Shown piece after piece: positions 53,192 to 63,973 of a DNA stretch of 64,000 bases (positions are counted from its first letter, which is position 1; the number at the start of each line of letters is the position of its first letter). A program made the translations under genes and the position numbers. The stretch comes from Geobacillus thermodenitrificans subsp. thermodenitrificans DSM 465 (GTDB lineage Bacteria; Bacillota; Bacilli; Bacillales; Anoxybacillaceae): contig NZ_AYKT01000001.1 in NCBI RefSeq assembly GCF_000496575.1, positions 248,001-312,000 on the forward strand, written 5' to 3'. The notes below the pieces were generated by a model. That model worked only from the letters and a program-made list of their open reading frames with translations, was not told where the DNA came from and ran no database searches.

Positions 53192-54274
53192 ATGGGCTGC
53201 TGGCGGCTTGATTTGCAATTTTTTGCGGGAGAAAAAACGGAAAAGGCGACGCCGCGCAAACGGCAAGAAGTGCGGGAAAAAGGGCAGGTGGCAAAAAGCG
53301 GTGACGCGGTTGCCGCCGCCGTTTTGCTTGCTACGTTTCTTGCCTTGTTTTTGGCGGGGGCATACGAGCGCGATGGCTTGCTGCGTTTGTTCACCCGCGC
53401 GCTGTCCGATTACGCGTCTGTCCCGCTGACGATCGATTCGCTTCATCTGCTGTTTCTCGACTGGCTCCGCCATGCGGCGTTCCTTTTGGCTCCGTTTTTT
53501 GCTGCCGCTGTGCTGGCGGCCGGACTGGCCAACTTTTTGCAAATCGGCGCCCTTTTTACCGTTGAACCGCTGAAAATGGATTGGAATCGGCTCAACCCGG
53601 TGAAAGGAATGAAGCGGTTCTTTTCGCTGCGCGCCATTGTCGAACTGTTGAAGTCGGTGTTAAAAGCTGGAATCATCGGCACAGTTGTCTTTACGCTGCT
53701 GTTTTTCGAACGAAACGAGCTACTGGCGCTTGTTTCCAAACCGCCGGGCGTCATGCTCGCTGTCATTGGCGGCTTGACGGTGAAAATGGGACTGTATGCC
53801 GCGGCATCGCTCTTATTTTTAGCGTTGTTTGACTATTTGTACCAACGGTTTGAATTTGAAAAAAATATTCGCATGTCGAAGCAAGACATTAAAGACGAGT
53901 ATAAAAAGACGGAAGGCGATCCGCTTATTAAGTCACGCATCAAACAGAAACAGCGCGAAATGGCGATGAAACGGATGATGCAAGAAGTGCCGAACGCGGA
54001 CGTTGTGATTACAAATCCGACCCATTATGCTGTCGCGCTCAAATATGAAGACGGAAAAATGGAAGCGCCGGTTGTCGTGGCGAAAGGGGCGGACTATGTC
54101 GCCCTAAGAATTAAGGAAATTGCCAAAGCGAACGGTGTCGTCACCGTCGAGAACCGTCCGCTCGCCCAAGCGCTTTACCGGCAGACGGAGGTCGGCGATA
54201 TGATTCCAGAGGCGTTTTTTAAGGCAGTGGCGGAAATTTTGGCGTACGTTTACCGGCTCAAACGAAATGTGTAG
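53192..54274 (+). CDS. flhB: Flagellar export switch protein FlhB
   Basis: Membrane protein that controls the order of exported substrates. The 360 aa have four membrane helices in the first 210 residues and a cytoplasmic domain with the self-cleaving NPTH site at residues 275-278, followed by AVALKYEDGKMEAPVVVAKG. The N-terminus LDLQFFAGEKTEKATPRKR is typical. ylqH (28305-28592) encodes a second copy of the post-cleavage domain only. GGAGGCGCG precedes the ATG. Confidence 0.97.
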   Translation: MGCWRLDLQFFAGEKTEKATPRKRQEVREKGQVAKSGDAVAAAVLLATFLALFLAGAYERDGLLRLFTRALSDYASVPLTIDSLHLLFLDWLRHAAFLLAPFFAAAVLAAGLANFLQIGALFTVEPLKMDWNRLNPVKGMKRFFSLRAIVELLKSVLKAGIIGTVVFTLLFFERNELLALVSKPPGVMLAVIGGLTVKMGLYAAASLLFLALFDYLYQRFEFEKNIRMSKQDIKDEYKKTEGDPLIKSRIKQKQREMAMKRMMQEVPNADVVITNPTHYAVALKYEDGKMEAPVVVAKGADYVALRIKEIAKANGVVTVENRPLAQALYRQTEVGDMIPEAFFKAVAEILAYVYRLKRNV

Positions 54275-54292
54275 CAGCAAGGAGAGAAAAAC

Positions 54293-56335
54293 ATGCAAGC
54301 GCAATGGAAAGATTTATCAGTTTTGCTTATGGTCGTGCTCATCGTTGCCATGCTCGTCATCCCGTTGCCGACATGGCTGCTCAGCATCTTGATCATCATC
54401 AATATTTCTCTCGCCTTACTTGTTTTGCTGACGGCGATGAACACGAAAGAACCGCTTGAATTTTCCATTTTTCCGTCATTGCTTTTAGTGCTGACTTTGT
54501 TTCGATTAGGATTGAACGTCTCAACAACCCGCGCGATTTTAAGTAAAGGAGAAGCGGGGGGAGTCGTCGAAACGTTCGGGACGTTCGTCGTTGGTGGCGA
54601 TGTCGTCGTTGGATTTGTCGTATTCTTAATTTTGATCATCATTCAGTTTATCGTTATTACGAAGGGGGCCGAACGTGTCTCCGAAGTGGCGGCCCGCTTT
54701 ACGCTCGATGCGATGCCGGGAAAACAAATGAGCATTGACGCCGATTTAAACGCCGGCATGATTTCGGAGCAGGAAGCGCGGCAGCGGCGGGAAAAGATTG
54801 CTCGAGAGGCCGACTTTTACGGTGCTATGGATGGGGCGAGCAAGTTCGTCAAAGGTGACGCCATCGCCGGGATGATTATCGTCATTATCAACATGTTATT
54901 TGGCATGATCATCGGCGTCGTTGGACAAGGGATGGAGATGGCCGAGGCGGCGAAACGTTACACATTATTGACGGTCGGTGACGGGATTGTAAGCCAAATT
55001 CCAGCGTTGTTGATTTCGACCGCGACCGGTATTATTGTCACCCGGGCGGCGTCCGACAGCAATTTAAGCGGCGATATTATGCGTCAGCTGTTTGCTTTTC
55101 CGAAAATGTTGTACGTCACTGCTGGAACGATTTTCTTGCTCGGCTTGTTTACACCGATTAGTGACGTATTGACGATGCCGATTGCTGGGCTGTTGGCGCT
55201 CGGCGGCTACCGGTTTGCTCGGGGACAACAGCACGAGGAAGCAGTCGGGGCCGAACCGGAAGAGGAAACGGCGGCGGACGAATTGAAAAGCCCGGAAAGC
55301 GTCATTCAACTGTTGCATGTCGACCCGATTGAGTTTGAGTTTGGTTATGCGCTCATTCCGCTTGCTGATGCGGCTCAAGGTGGAGATTTGCTCGACCGGA
55401 TCGTCATGATCCGCCGCCAGCTTGCACTCGAGCTCGGCATCGTCGTCCCAGTTGTACGCATTCGTGATAACATTCAGCTTCAGCCAAACGAATATCGGGT
55501 AAAAATTAAAGGTGAAGAAGTGGCGCGTGGCGAGCTGCTGCTAGACCATTATTTAGCGATGAGCCCTGGCGTCGACGATGGTTCGATCGACGGCATTGAA
55601 ACGGTCGAGCCGGCGTTTGGCCTGCCGGCGAAGTGGATTTCCGAGGCGATGAAAGACCGCGCTGAAATGCTCGGTTATACGGTTGTTGACCCTCCATCGG
55701 TCGTCTCGACACATTTGACGGAAGTGCTTAAGTCCCACGCCCATGAATTGCTTGGCCGCCAAGAAACGAAGCAGCTGATCGATCATTTGAAAGAATCGTA
55801 CCCAGTGCTTGTCGATGATGTGACCCCGAATCCGTTGTCGATCGGCGATGTTCAAAAAGTGCTTGCCAAGCTGTTGAAAGAGAAAGTGTCGATCCGCAAC
55901 TTGCCGCTGATTTTTGAGGCGCTTGCTGATTTTGCCCGCCTGACCGGAGACACCGATTTGTTGACCGAATATGTCCGCCAAGCGCTGGCGCGGCAAATTA
56001 CCGGGCAATACGCCGTGCCGGGCGAGCCGTTGCGGGTCATTACGTTATCCGGCAAAGTGGAAAAAATCATTGCTGATGCTGTGCAGCAAACAGAGCACGG
56101 CCGCTATTTGGCGCTTGATCCGACGCGGGCGCAGGCGTTCGTTGAGTCGGTGTCCCAAGCGCTTGACCGCTATCCGTTTGCCGGTCAAACGCCGATTTTG
56201 CTCTGTTCTCCGGCGGTGCGCATGTACGTCCGCCAGCTGACCGAGCGCCATTTTCCAACGATCCCGGTGCTGTCGTATAACGAGCTTGAAGCGGATGTCG
56301 AAGTCCAAAGTGTGGGGATGGTGGAAATGGAATGA
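54293..56335 (+). CDS. flhA: Flagellar export gate protein FlhA
   Basis: Nonameric export-gate protein that docks chaperone-substrate complexes and couples proton flow. The 680 aa have about eight membrane helices in residues 1-310, the FHIPEP family segment GDAIAGMIIVIINMLFGMIIG with the upstream loop FTLDAMPGKQMSIDADLNAG, and a large cytoplasmic domain (about 320-680). CAAGGAGAG precedes the ATG. Overlaps flhF by 4 bases (ATGA). Confidence 0.97.
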   Translation: MQAQWKDLSVLLMVVLIVAMLVIPLPTWLLSILIIINISLALLVLLTAMNTKEPLEFSIFPSLLLVLTLFRLGLNVSTTRAILSKGEAGGVVETFGTFVVGGDVVVGFVVFLILIIIQFIVITKGAERVSEVAARFTLDAMPGKQMSIDADLNAGMISEQEARQRREKIAREADFYGAMDGASKFVKGDAIAGMIIVIINMLFGMIIGVVGQGMEMAEAAKRYTLLTVGDGIVSQIPALLISTATGIIVTRAASDSNLSGDIMRQLFAFPKMLYVTAGTIFLLGLFTPISDVLTMPIAGLLALGGYRFARGQQHEEAVGAEPEEETAADELKSPESVIQLLHVDPIEFEFGYALIPLADAAQGGDLLDRIVMIRRQLALELGIVVPVVRIRDNIQLQPNEYRVKIKGEEVARGELLLDHYLAMSPGVDDGSIDGIETVEPAFGLPAKWISEAMKDRAEMLGYTVVDPPSVVSTHLTEVLKSHAHELLGRQETKQLIDHLKESYPVLVDDVTPNPLSIGDVQKVLAKLLKEKVSIRNLPLIFEALADFARLTGDTDLLTEYVRQALARQITGQYAVPGEPLRVITLSGKVEKIIADAVQQTEHGRYLALDPTRAQAFVESVSQALDRYPFAGQTPILLCSPAVRMYVRQLTERHFPTIPVLSYNELEADVEVQSVGMVEME

Positions 56336-57447
56336 AAGTGAAAAAATTTATCGCCCCGTCCATGAATGAAGCGATGAAAATGGTTCGCGCCGAGCTCGGT
56401 CGCGATGCGGTCATTTTACACTCGAAAGAGACCCGTACCGGCGGATTTTTCGGTCTGTTTGCGAAAAAGAAGATCGAAGTGTTAGCGGGCGTTGACCCTG
56501 ATCCATTGCCGCCGCGTTCGCCGGATGTGGCAGCACTCACTAATGGGTCATTAGCAGCTGGGCGGGAAAAGGCAAATGACTTGCTTGCGGGAGAACTGCA
56601 GGAAATGAAAGCGCTCGTCCGTCAGTTGGCTAGCGGCTCGCCTTCGTTGGTGTTCCCCCCGCCGCTAGCTGAGGTGGAGCGACGGCTTGTGCGGCAAGGA
56701 ATGACGGAAAGTTACGTTCGCGAAGTGATGGACCGCTTACTTGAACGGTGGTACACCGACAAGGGGGAGCGCTCGGCGGCTGTCGTCTCTGAATGGGCGA
56801 AAGAGGCGGTGCGTGACATGTTGTCGTCGCTTCCGTTTGCCGAAGCTGCAAGGCAAAAAAAATATGTGATTTTGCTCGGCCCGACCGGGGTTGGAAAGAC
56901 GACGACGCTTGCCAAAATGGCGGGGCGCGCTGTGCTTGAACAAGGAAAAAAAGTCGGTTTCATTACGACGGATACGTACCGAATTGCAGCCATCGATCAG
57001 TTGAAGACGTATGCGCACATTTTACATGCTCCGTTTGCAGTATGTTACAATGCCGATGATTTCCGGGCAGCGAAGCGAAACCTAGCCGATTGCGACCTCG
57101 TGTTTGTAGATACAGCCGGACGCAATTTCCGCAACCCAAAATATGTTGCTGAATTGCAGCAAACGATCGAGTTTGACAGCGAGACGGAAACGTTGCTTGT
57201 GCTTGCCGCCACCGGAAAATATGACGACATGAAAGCTGTCTATGACCGCTTTTCCGGTCTTCCGCTCGAACGGCTAATCATCACCAAACTCGATGAGACC
57301 GACTCGTACGGAGCTGTATTCAACTTGCTGCTCGACAGCCGGCTTGGCGCCGCCTATTTTACGAACGGGCAAAACGTGCCGGACGACATGATAGAAGCAT
57401 CGGCCGACCGGCTTGTTCAGCTGTTGTTTGGAGCGGAGCGATGGTGA
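56332..57447 (+). CDS. flhF: SRP-like GTPase FlhF
   Basis: Third SRP-family GTPase (with Ffh and FtsY in this window); sets flagellar number and position. The 371 aa have a basic B domain, N domain, and G domain with [15 protein letters not shown] (about residue 185), DTAGRNFRNP and TKLDETDSYG. It forms a heterodimer regulated by FlhG, encoded next. The start is coupled to flhA. Confidence 0.96.
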   Translation: MKVKKFIAPSMNEAMKMVRAELGRDAVILHSKETRTGGFFGLFAKKKIEVLAGVDPDPLPPRSPDVAALTNGSLAAGREKANDLLAGELQEMKALVRQLASGSPSLVFPPPLAEVERRLVRQGMTESYVREVMDRLLERWYTDKGERSAAVVSEWAKEAVRDMLSSLPFAEAARQKKYVILLGPTGVGKTTTLAKMAGRAVLEQGKKVGFITTDTYRIAAIDQLKTYAHILHAPFAVCYNADDFRAAKRNLADCDLVFVDTAGRNFRNPKYVAELQQTIEFDSETETLLVLAATGKYDDMKAVYDRFSGLPLERLIITKLDETDSYGAVFNLLLDSRLGAAYFTNGQNVPDDMIEASADRLVQLLFGAERW

Positions 57448-58304
57448 AAGATCAAGCAGAACAGCTTCGTCTCAAGCTGAGCCGTCTCCGGCAGCAGCCG
57501 TCGCCGCGGACAATCGCGGTGACGAGCGGAAAAGGCGGGGTGGGCAAGTCGAACGTTTCGCTCAATTTCTCGCTGTCGCTTTCTAAGCTCGGGTTTCGCG
57601 TCTTGCTGCTCGATATGGACATCGGCATGGGCAACATCGATATTTTGCTCGGCGAGTCATCGTCGTTGGCATTGGCCGATTGGTTTTCGGCCCGACTGCC
57701 GCTCTCAGAGCTAGTAAAAAGCGGTCCGGAACATCTATCGTACATTGCCGGGGGAACGGGAGCGGCACAATGGCAGGGGCTTGATACGGCCAGCATCGAC
57801 CGCTTTTTGACCGAACTGCAGGCCGTGGCGTCACAGTATGATTACCTCATCTTTGACATGGGGGCGGGGGCGTCAGGGGAACGGTTGTATTTTCTAAAGT
57901 CGGTTGACGACGTATTTGTGGTGACAACACCGGAGCCGACCGCCATGACCGACGCGTATGCCATGATGAAATATATGCACGCTGCCGGCAGCGAGGCGCC
58001 GTTTTCCGTCATTGTCAACCGCGCCGGCAAGGAGCGGGAAGGGTATGAAGTTTTTGAGCGGCTGAAGCACGTCACCGGTCGGTTTTTAAACAAAGATATT
58101 GCGTTGCTTGGCATCATTCCGGAAGATCGGACGGTCGCTCGCGCGGTTGTCAGCCAAACGCCGTTTGTATTGCTTGATCCAGCAGCGAAAGCGAGCAAGG
58201 CGGTGCGCCAAATGGCATTCCGTTATGCGCCGCAGCGGGAGGAAGGGACGGAGCGGGCAAGTCGCTTTTTTGCCAAACTGCGCCAATTTTTCCTAGAAAG
58301 GTAG
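57441..58304 (+). CDS. flhG: Flagellar number regulator FlhG (YlxH)
   Basis: MinD-like ATPase that limits flagellar assembly sites. The 287 aa start with DQAEQLRLK, the N-terminal DQAxxLR motif that stimulates FlhF GTPase activity. Then comes the deviant Walker A SGKGGVGKSN (about residues 29-38), Walker A' LLLDMDIGMGNIDILLG, and YLIFDMGAG. The C-terminus has a basic amphipathic helix (SRFFAKLRQFFLER) for membrane binding. Overlaps flhF by 7 bases. Confidence 0.95.
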   Translation: MVKDQAEQLRLKLSRLRQQPSPRTIAVTSGKGGVGKSNVSLNFSLSLSKLGFRVLLLDMDIGMGNIDILLGESSSLALADWFSARLPLSELVKSGPEHLSYIAGGTGAAQWQGLDTASIDRFLTELQAVASQYDYLIFDMGAGASGERLYFLKSVDDVFVVTTPEPTAMTDAYAMMKYMHAAGSEAPFSVIVNRAGKEREGYEVFERLKHVTGRFLNKDIALLGIIPEDRTVARAVVSQTPFVLLDPAAKASKAVRQMAFRYAPQREEGTERASRFFAKLRQFFLER

Positions 58305-58313
58305 AGACGGACA

Positions 58314-59360
58314 ATGAAGACGATCAAGGTGCTTGTTGTCGATGACTCGGCGTTTATGCGCAAATGGATCAGCGATTTTTTGTCCGAACACCCGCGCCTT
58401 GAAGTCATCGGAACGGCCCGCAATGGTCAAGAGGCGCTTGAGAAAATCGCTGTTCTTCACCCTGATGTTGTGACGCTCGACGTCGAAATGCCAGTGATGG
58501 ACGGACTGGAAACATTGCGGCATATCATGGAGAAGAAGCCGTTGCCGGTCGTCATGGTATCAAGCACGACGAAGGAAGGGGCGGAAAATACGGTAACCGC
58601 CATGCAATATGGGGCCGTTGATTTTGTGGCGAAACCGTCTGGTTCGCTTTCGCTTGATTTATACAAAGTGAGGGATGAACTAGTCCGAAAAGTGTTGCAT
58701 GCAAGCGAAGCGAACATAAGGGCGCTCACCGTCCGGCGCTCGAAAGTCGGACCTTGGCGTTCACTCGACAAAACGGCGCACGTCGGAAAAGCGATCGTCG
58801 CCATCGGTACGTCAACCGGCGGCCCACGAGCCTTAGAAACAGTGCTGACGCAGTTGCCGCCCGATTTGGCCGCTCCAGTTGTCATCGTCCAGCATATGCC
58901 GAAAGGATTTACGAAATCGCTTGCCAACCGGCTGGACGCACTATCCGCCATAACTGTCAAAGAGGCAGAAGATGGGGAGGTGCTGCGAAATGGCACTGCT
59001 TATATCGCCCCAGGCGGTGTTCATCTTGTCGTCAGGGAGGAAAACGGTGTGCTGAAAGCCCATTTTGATGCGTCGCCGCCGCGCGCGGGTCACCGCCCAG
59101 CCGTTGACGTGTTGTTCGAATCACTTGCCGCCATTCACCACTGCCAGAAAGTGGTGGTAATCATGACCGGAATGGGAGCAGACGGGACGAAGGGACTGAA
59201 AAAGTTGAAAGAAAGCGGAGACGTGGAAGCGATCGCCGAAGCGCGCGAGACAGCAGTCATTTATGGGATGCCGAGGGCGGCGATCGAGGCCGGTGTCATC
59301 GATGTCATTACTCCGCTTGACGGCATTGCCGCCGCCATCGTCCAATCGATCGGGGAATGA
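58314..59360 (+). CDS. cheB: Chemotaxis glutamate methylesterase CheB
   Basis: Removes methyl groups from chemoreceptors for adaptation. The 348 aa have a receiver domain (VVDDSAFMRK, phospho-Asp in VTLDVEMPVMDG, about residue 56) and a C-terminal esterase with catalytic Ser in GTSTGGPRAL, His in VQHMPKGFT and Asp in MTGMGADGTKGL. The partner methyltransferase cheR is not in the window. Confidence 0.96.
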   Translation: MKTIKVLVVDDSAFMRKWISDFLSEHPRLEVIGTARNGQEALEKIAVLHPDVVTLDVEMPVMDGLETLRHIMEKKPLPVVMVSSTTKEGAENTVTAMQYGAVDFVAKPSGSLSLDLYKVRDELVRKVLHASEANIRALTVRRSKVGPWRSLDKTAHVGKAIVAIGTSTGGPRALETVLTQLPPDLAAPVVIVQHMPKGFTKSLANRLDALSAITVKEAEDGEVLRNGTAYIAPGGVHLVVREENGVLKAHFDASPPRAGHRPAVDVLFESLAAIHHCQKVVVIMTGMGADGTKGLKKLKESGDVEAIAEARETAVIYGMPRAAIEAGVIDVITPLDGIAAAIVQSIGE

Positions 59361-59373
59361 GGGGGAACATGGG

Positions 59374-61380
59374 ATGGATATGAGTCAATACTTAGACATC
59401 TTTATTGATGAAAGCAAGGAACATCTGCAAACGATCAACGAACGGCTGCTTGAACTCGAACAAACCCCGGGTGATATGGCTCTTGTTAATGAAATTTTCC
59501 GCTCGGCCCATACGCTAAAAGGAATGCCAGCCACGATGGGATTTGAAGATTTGGCCAATTTGACGCACCAACTAGAGAATGTGCTTGATGGCATCCGCAA
59601 TCAGCGGCTCATCGTTACCCCGGAACTGCTTGATGTTGTTTTTCAAGCTGTCGACCATTTGGAAGCGATGATTATATCGATCGCCTCAGGCGGCGATGGG
59701 AAGCGCGATGTGGGCGAGACGGTCGAACAGTTGAAACGAATTGAGCAAGGGGAGATGCCGAACAAACCGACAGCAGGCGAACAATTGCCCCTCGAGCATA
59801 CATACGGGGAGTTTGAATACCATGTGTTGCAACAGGCAAAAGATCAAGGATTTTCTATCTATGAAATTCGCGTTCGCCTTCGTAAAGACTGCATGTTGAA
59901 AGCTGCACGCGTGTACATGGTGTTTGAGCAGCTCAATGAAGCAGGGGAAATTGTAAAATCGACACCCCCGGCTGACATGCTCGAGGAAGAGAAGTTTGAT
60001 CAAGAGTTTCTCGTCACCGTTGTATCGAAAACGCCGGCTGATGAACTGCGAATGCGGCTGATGAGCATTTCTGAAATCGACGAGGTCGAGATCGCCGCGG
60101 TGACGGTCGATGAGCCATCTGCTAAAAGCGGAGAACAGGACGACCCTGAACCGCCGGTGTCGACCGCCATTGGACAAGTTGCAGCGGCGCAGGCTAAAGC
60201 AGAGGCGGCGGAAAAACTGGCGGCGAAACAGGCAGGGAAGACAATCCGCGTCAATATTGAACGGCTTGATATGTTAATGAACTTGTTCGAAGAACTAGTT
60301 GTCGATCGCGGACGGCTTGAGCAAATTTCCCGCGATTTGAACCACCCTGAACTAACCGAAACGGTGGAACGGATGTCGCGCATTTCAAGCGATTTACAAA
60401 CGATTATTTTAAACATGCGCATGGTGCCGGTCGAAACTGTGTTCAATCGCTTTCCGCGCATGGTGCGTCAACTTGCCCGTGAACTTGGCAAAAAAGTGCG
60501 CCTTGATATTATCGGAGCGGAAACGGAACTTGACCGAACGGTCATCGATGAAATTGGCGACCCGCTCGTCCATTTGATTCGTAACGCGCTTGACCACGGC
60601 ATTGAAGCGCCAGACATTCGGGTGGCGTGCGGAAAACCGGAGGAAGGGACGGTCAAATTGCGCGCCTACCATAGCGGCAACCATGTATTTATTGAGATTG
60701 AGGACGACGGTGCCGGCATTTCCCGGGAGAAAGTGTTGCAAAAGGCGATCGACCGCGGCATCGTTTCAGCGGAGGAAGCGGCCCACCTGACCGACCAACA
60801 AGTGTATGGGTTGATTTTTTCTCCAGGATTTTCCACCGCTGACCGCATTTCCGATATTTCCGGGCGCGGCGTCGGATTGGATGTAGTCAAAAGCACGATC
60901 CAATCGCTCGGCGGCACGGTCACCGTCGATTCGCAGCCTGGAAAAGGATCGCTTTTTTCCATCCAGCTGCCATTGACGTTGTCGATCATTTCCGTGCTGC
61001 TCGTTCAAATCGCTGCTGAGACGTATGCCATCCCGCTGTCATCGATTATGGAGACAGCGTTAGTAAAGAAAGAAGATATTTTCTCTGCTCATAACCAGCC
61101 GGTCATTGACTTCCGCGGTAAAGTCGTGCCACTCGTCCGGCTGAAAGACGTGTTTTCCGTACCGAACGCATCCGATGAGGGGGATGCGGTGGCGGCCGTC
61201 ATTGTCCGGAAAGGGGAAAAACTGGCAGCATTGGCGGTCGACTCATTTATCGGACAGCAGGAAGTTGTACTAAAATCGCTTGGAAACTATTTATCTTCTG
61301 TCTTCGCCATTTCTGGTGCGACAATTTTAGGAGACGGTCGGGTGGCGCTGATTATCGATTGCAATGCGCTTGTAAAATAA
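59374..61380 (+). CDS. cheA: Chemotaxis histidine kinase CheA
   Basis: Receptor-coupled kinase that phosphorylates CheY and CheB. The 668 aa contain P1 with the phosphorylated His46 (RSAHTLKGMPATMGF), P2 with the CheY/CheB docking fold (about 145-240), the P3 dimerisation helices (about 290-350), P4 ATP-binding with N box LIRNALDHGIE, G1 DDGAGIS and G2 GRGVGLDVV, and P5 CheW-like (about 530-668). ATG 59374 (MDMSQYLDIFIDESKEHL) matches homologues; the frame is open upstream in cheB. Confidence 0.96.
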   Translation: MDMSQYLDIFIDESKEHLQTINERLLELEQTPGDMALVNEIFRSAHTLKGMPATMGFEDLANLTHQLENVLDGIRNQRLIVTPELLDVVFQAVDHLEAMIISIASGGDGKRDVGETVEQLKRIEQGEMPNKPTAGEQLPLEHTYGEFEYHVLQQAKDQGFSIYEIRVRLRKDCMLKAARVYMVFEQLNEAGEIVKSTPPADMLEEEKFDQEFLVTVVSKTPADELRMRLMSISEIDEVEIAAVTVDEPSAKSGEQDDPEPPVSTAIGQVAAAQAKAEAAEKLAAKQAGKTIRVNIERLDMLMNLFEELVVDRGRLEQISRDLNHPELTETVERMSRISSDLQTIILNMRMVPVETVFNRFPRMVRQLARELGKKVRLDIIGAETELDRTVIDEIGDPLVHLIRNALDHGIEAPDIRVACGKPEEGTVKLRAYHSGNHVFIEIEDDGAGISREKVLQKAIDRGIVSAEEAAHLTDQQVYGLIFSPGFSTADRISDISGRGVGLDVVKSTIQSLGGTVTVDSQPGKGSLFSIQLPLTLSIISVLLVQIAAETYAIPLSSIMETALVKKEDIFSAHNQPVIDFRGKVVPLVRLKDVFSVPNASDEGDAVAAVIVRKGEKLAALAVDSFIGQQEVVLKSLGNYLSSVFAISGATILGDGRVALIIDCNALVK

Positions 61381-61574
61381 CAGGCAGCGTACTCACGCCA
61401 CGGTGGGCAATGGAAAAAGCATGTTGATAGTCTACTAAAAAGCTCTGCAGCGACGTGTTAGTGAGGAATATGGATGTGCCACTATCGTTGGCCGAAAAAA
61501 TATGAACAAAAGCGGTGCGCCTAATGATGGTTTATTCCATCTACATCTCAATAGAAAAAGGGGGGGAGTGGCCA
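61381..61574 (+). other. Gap between cheA and cheW
   Basis: The longest gene-free stretch inside the fla/che operon, 194 bases. I see no terminator, no good sigma-A or sigma-D promoter and no convincing ORF; the largest start-to-stop frames are below 20 codons except the cheW frame itself, open from 61515. Its base composition is more AT-rich than the flanking genes. Confidence 0.6.
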
Positions 61575-62012
61575 ATGAACACCAATGTTCAAACAGACTG
61601 GAAAGTGATTGCTTTTCGCTTGAAAGAAGAAGAGTACGCCCTGCCGGTACAGCACGTTCGTTCGATTGAAAAAATGCAGCCGATTACGCGCGTGCCGGGA
61701 ACGGCCCACTATGTGAAAGGAGTCATCAATTTGCGCGGGGTCGTGACGCCGATTATCGATTTGCGCGAGCGGTTTGGGTTTGCTCCTGAACCGTATGGAG
61801 AACAGACACGGATGATTATTGTCACCCTTGGGGATGTCGAAGTGGGGCTGATCGTCGATGCGGCGAACGATGTTATCGATATTCCGGGAGCGAGCATCGA
61901 GCCGCCGCCAGAGGCGATCGGAGCCATCGAAGCGAGCTACATTTACGGGGTGGCGAAAATAGAGAAACGGCTCCTCATTTTGCTGGATTTAGCGAAAGTG
62001 CTTGGTCAATAA
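61575..62012 (+). CDS. cheW: Chemotaxis coupling protein CheW
   Basis: Adaptor linking chemoreceptors to CheA. The 145 aa form two SH3-like barrels with EYALPVQHVRSIEKM, TRVPGTAHYVKGVINLRGVVTPIIDLRERF and the C-terminal LLILLDLAKVL. I chose ATG 61575, a few bases after GGGGGGAG. The frame extends 20 codons further to 61515, but that part is not conserved in the family. Confidence 0.95.
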   Translation: MNTNVQTDWKVIAFRLKEEEYALPVQHVRSIEKMQPITRVPGTAHYVKGVINLRGVVTPIIDLRERFGFAPEPYGEQTRMIIVTLGDVEVGLIVDAANDVIDIPGASIEPPPEAIGAIEASYIYGVAKIEKRLLILLDLAKVLGQ

Positions 62013-62035
62013 ATCGCAGAGAGGGGCGTTGTCGG

Positions 62036-63162
<1,127 letters not shown>

Positions 63163-63192
63163 TGCCGTTTCCATAAGGCGAGGGGGAGAACG

Positions 63193-63954
63193 ATGGGGAG
63201 CGCGCTAACGCTAAAAGGAGACGAACAGAAATATTGGGACGACTGGGTCAACGGCCGCGACCGGCATGCGGCCGAGGAGCTCGTACAGCGCTATATGCCG
63301 CTCGTTTCTTACCATGTGCAGCGGCTTTCCGCCACGCTGCCGAGTTCCGTGCCGAAGGAAGAGCTGGTCAGCCTTGGGCTTGTCGGTTTGTACGATGCGC
63401 TTGAAAAGTTTGACCCATCGCGCGACTTGAAATTTGACACATATGCATCGTTTCGCATCCGCGGCGCCATCCTCGACGGTTTGCGCAAAGAAGATTGGCT
63501 GCCGCGCAGTGTGCGCGACAAAGTAAAAAAAATTGAAGAGACGGCTGAGCGGCTTGAGCAACGGTACATGCGGTCGGTGACGGCGAAAGAAGTTGCCGCC
63601 GAGCTCGGAATGACGGAAGAAGAAGTGCAGGCAGCGGTCAATGAAACGTTTTTTTCCAATTGGCTTTCGCTCGGGCAGACAGCCTGTGAAGAGGACGATG
63701 AGCCGCTTGCGATCCGCGACGACCGCGCCGTACTTCCGGAAGAACAAGTCGTCAAGCAAGAAATGATCGAAAAGCTGGCCGTGGGTATCGGACAGTTGAA
63801 TGAAAAAGAGCAGCTTGTCATTAGCTTGTTTTACAAAGAGGAACTCACGTTTACGGAAATTGGGAGCATCCTGCAGCTGTCCACATCAAGAATTTCCCAA
63901 ATTCATGCCAAAGCGCTGTGGAAATTGCGCCGTTTTTTTGCTGAGGAGCAATGA
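63193..63954 (+). CDS. sigD: RNA polymerase sigma factor SigD (FliA type)
   Basis: Directs transcription of late flagellar, chemotaxis and autolysin genes. The 253 aa contain region 2 (LVSLGLVGLYDALEKFDPSRDLKFDTYASFRIRGAILDGLR, about residues 55-95), region 3 (SVTAKEVAAELGMTEEEV) and region 4 with a helix-turn-helix (TFTEIGSILQLSTSRISQIHAKAL). Near the 3' end of the operon, so its level depends on full-length transcription. GAGGGGGAG precedes the ATG. The anti-sigma gene flgM is not in the window. Confidence 0.97.
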   Translation: MGSALTLKGDEQKYWDDWVNGRDRHAAEELVQRYMPLVSYHVQRLSATLPSSVPKEELVSLGLVGLYDALEKFDPSRDLKFDTYASFRIRGAILDGLRKEDWLPRSVRDKVKKIEETAERLEQRYMRSVTAKEVAAELGMTEEEVQAAVNETFFSNWLSLGQTACEEDDEPLAIRDDRAVLPEEQVVKQEMIEKLAVGIGQLNEKEQLVISLFYKEELTFTEIGSILQLSTSRISQIHAKALWKLRRFFAEEQ

Positions 63955-63973
63955 GGGGAAAGGAAGTGGAAAG

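Noticed and set aside
61491-61498. GCCGAAAA in the cheA-cheW gap as a sigma-D -10
   Set aside because: No TAAA lies 14-16 bases upstream.
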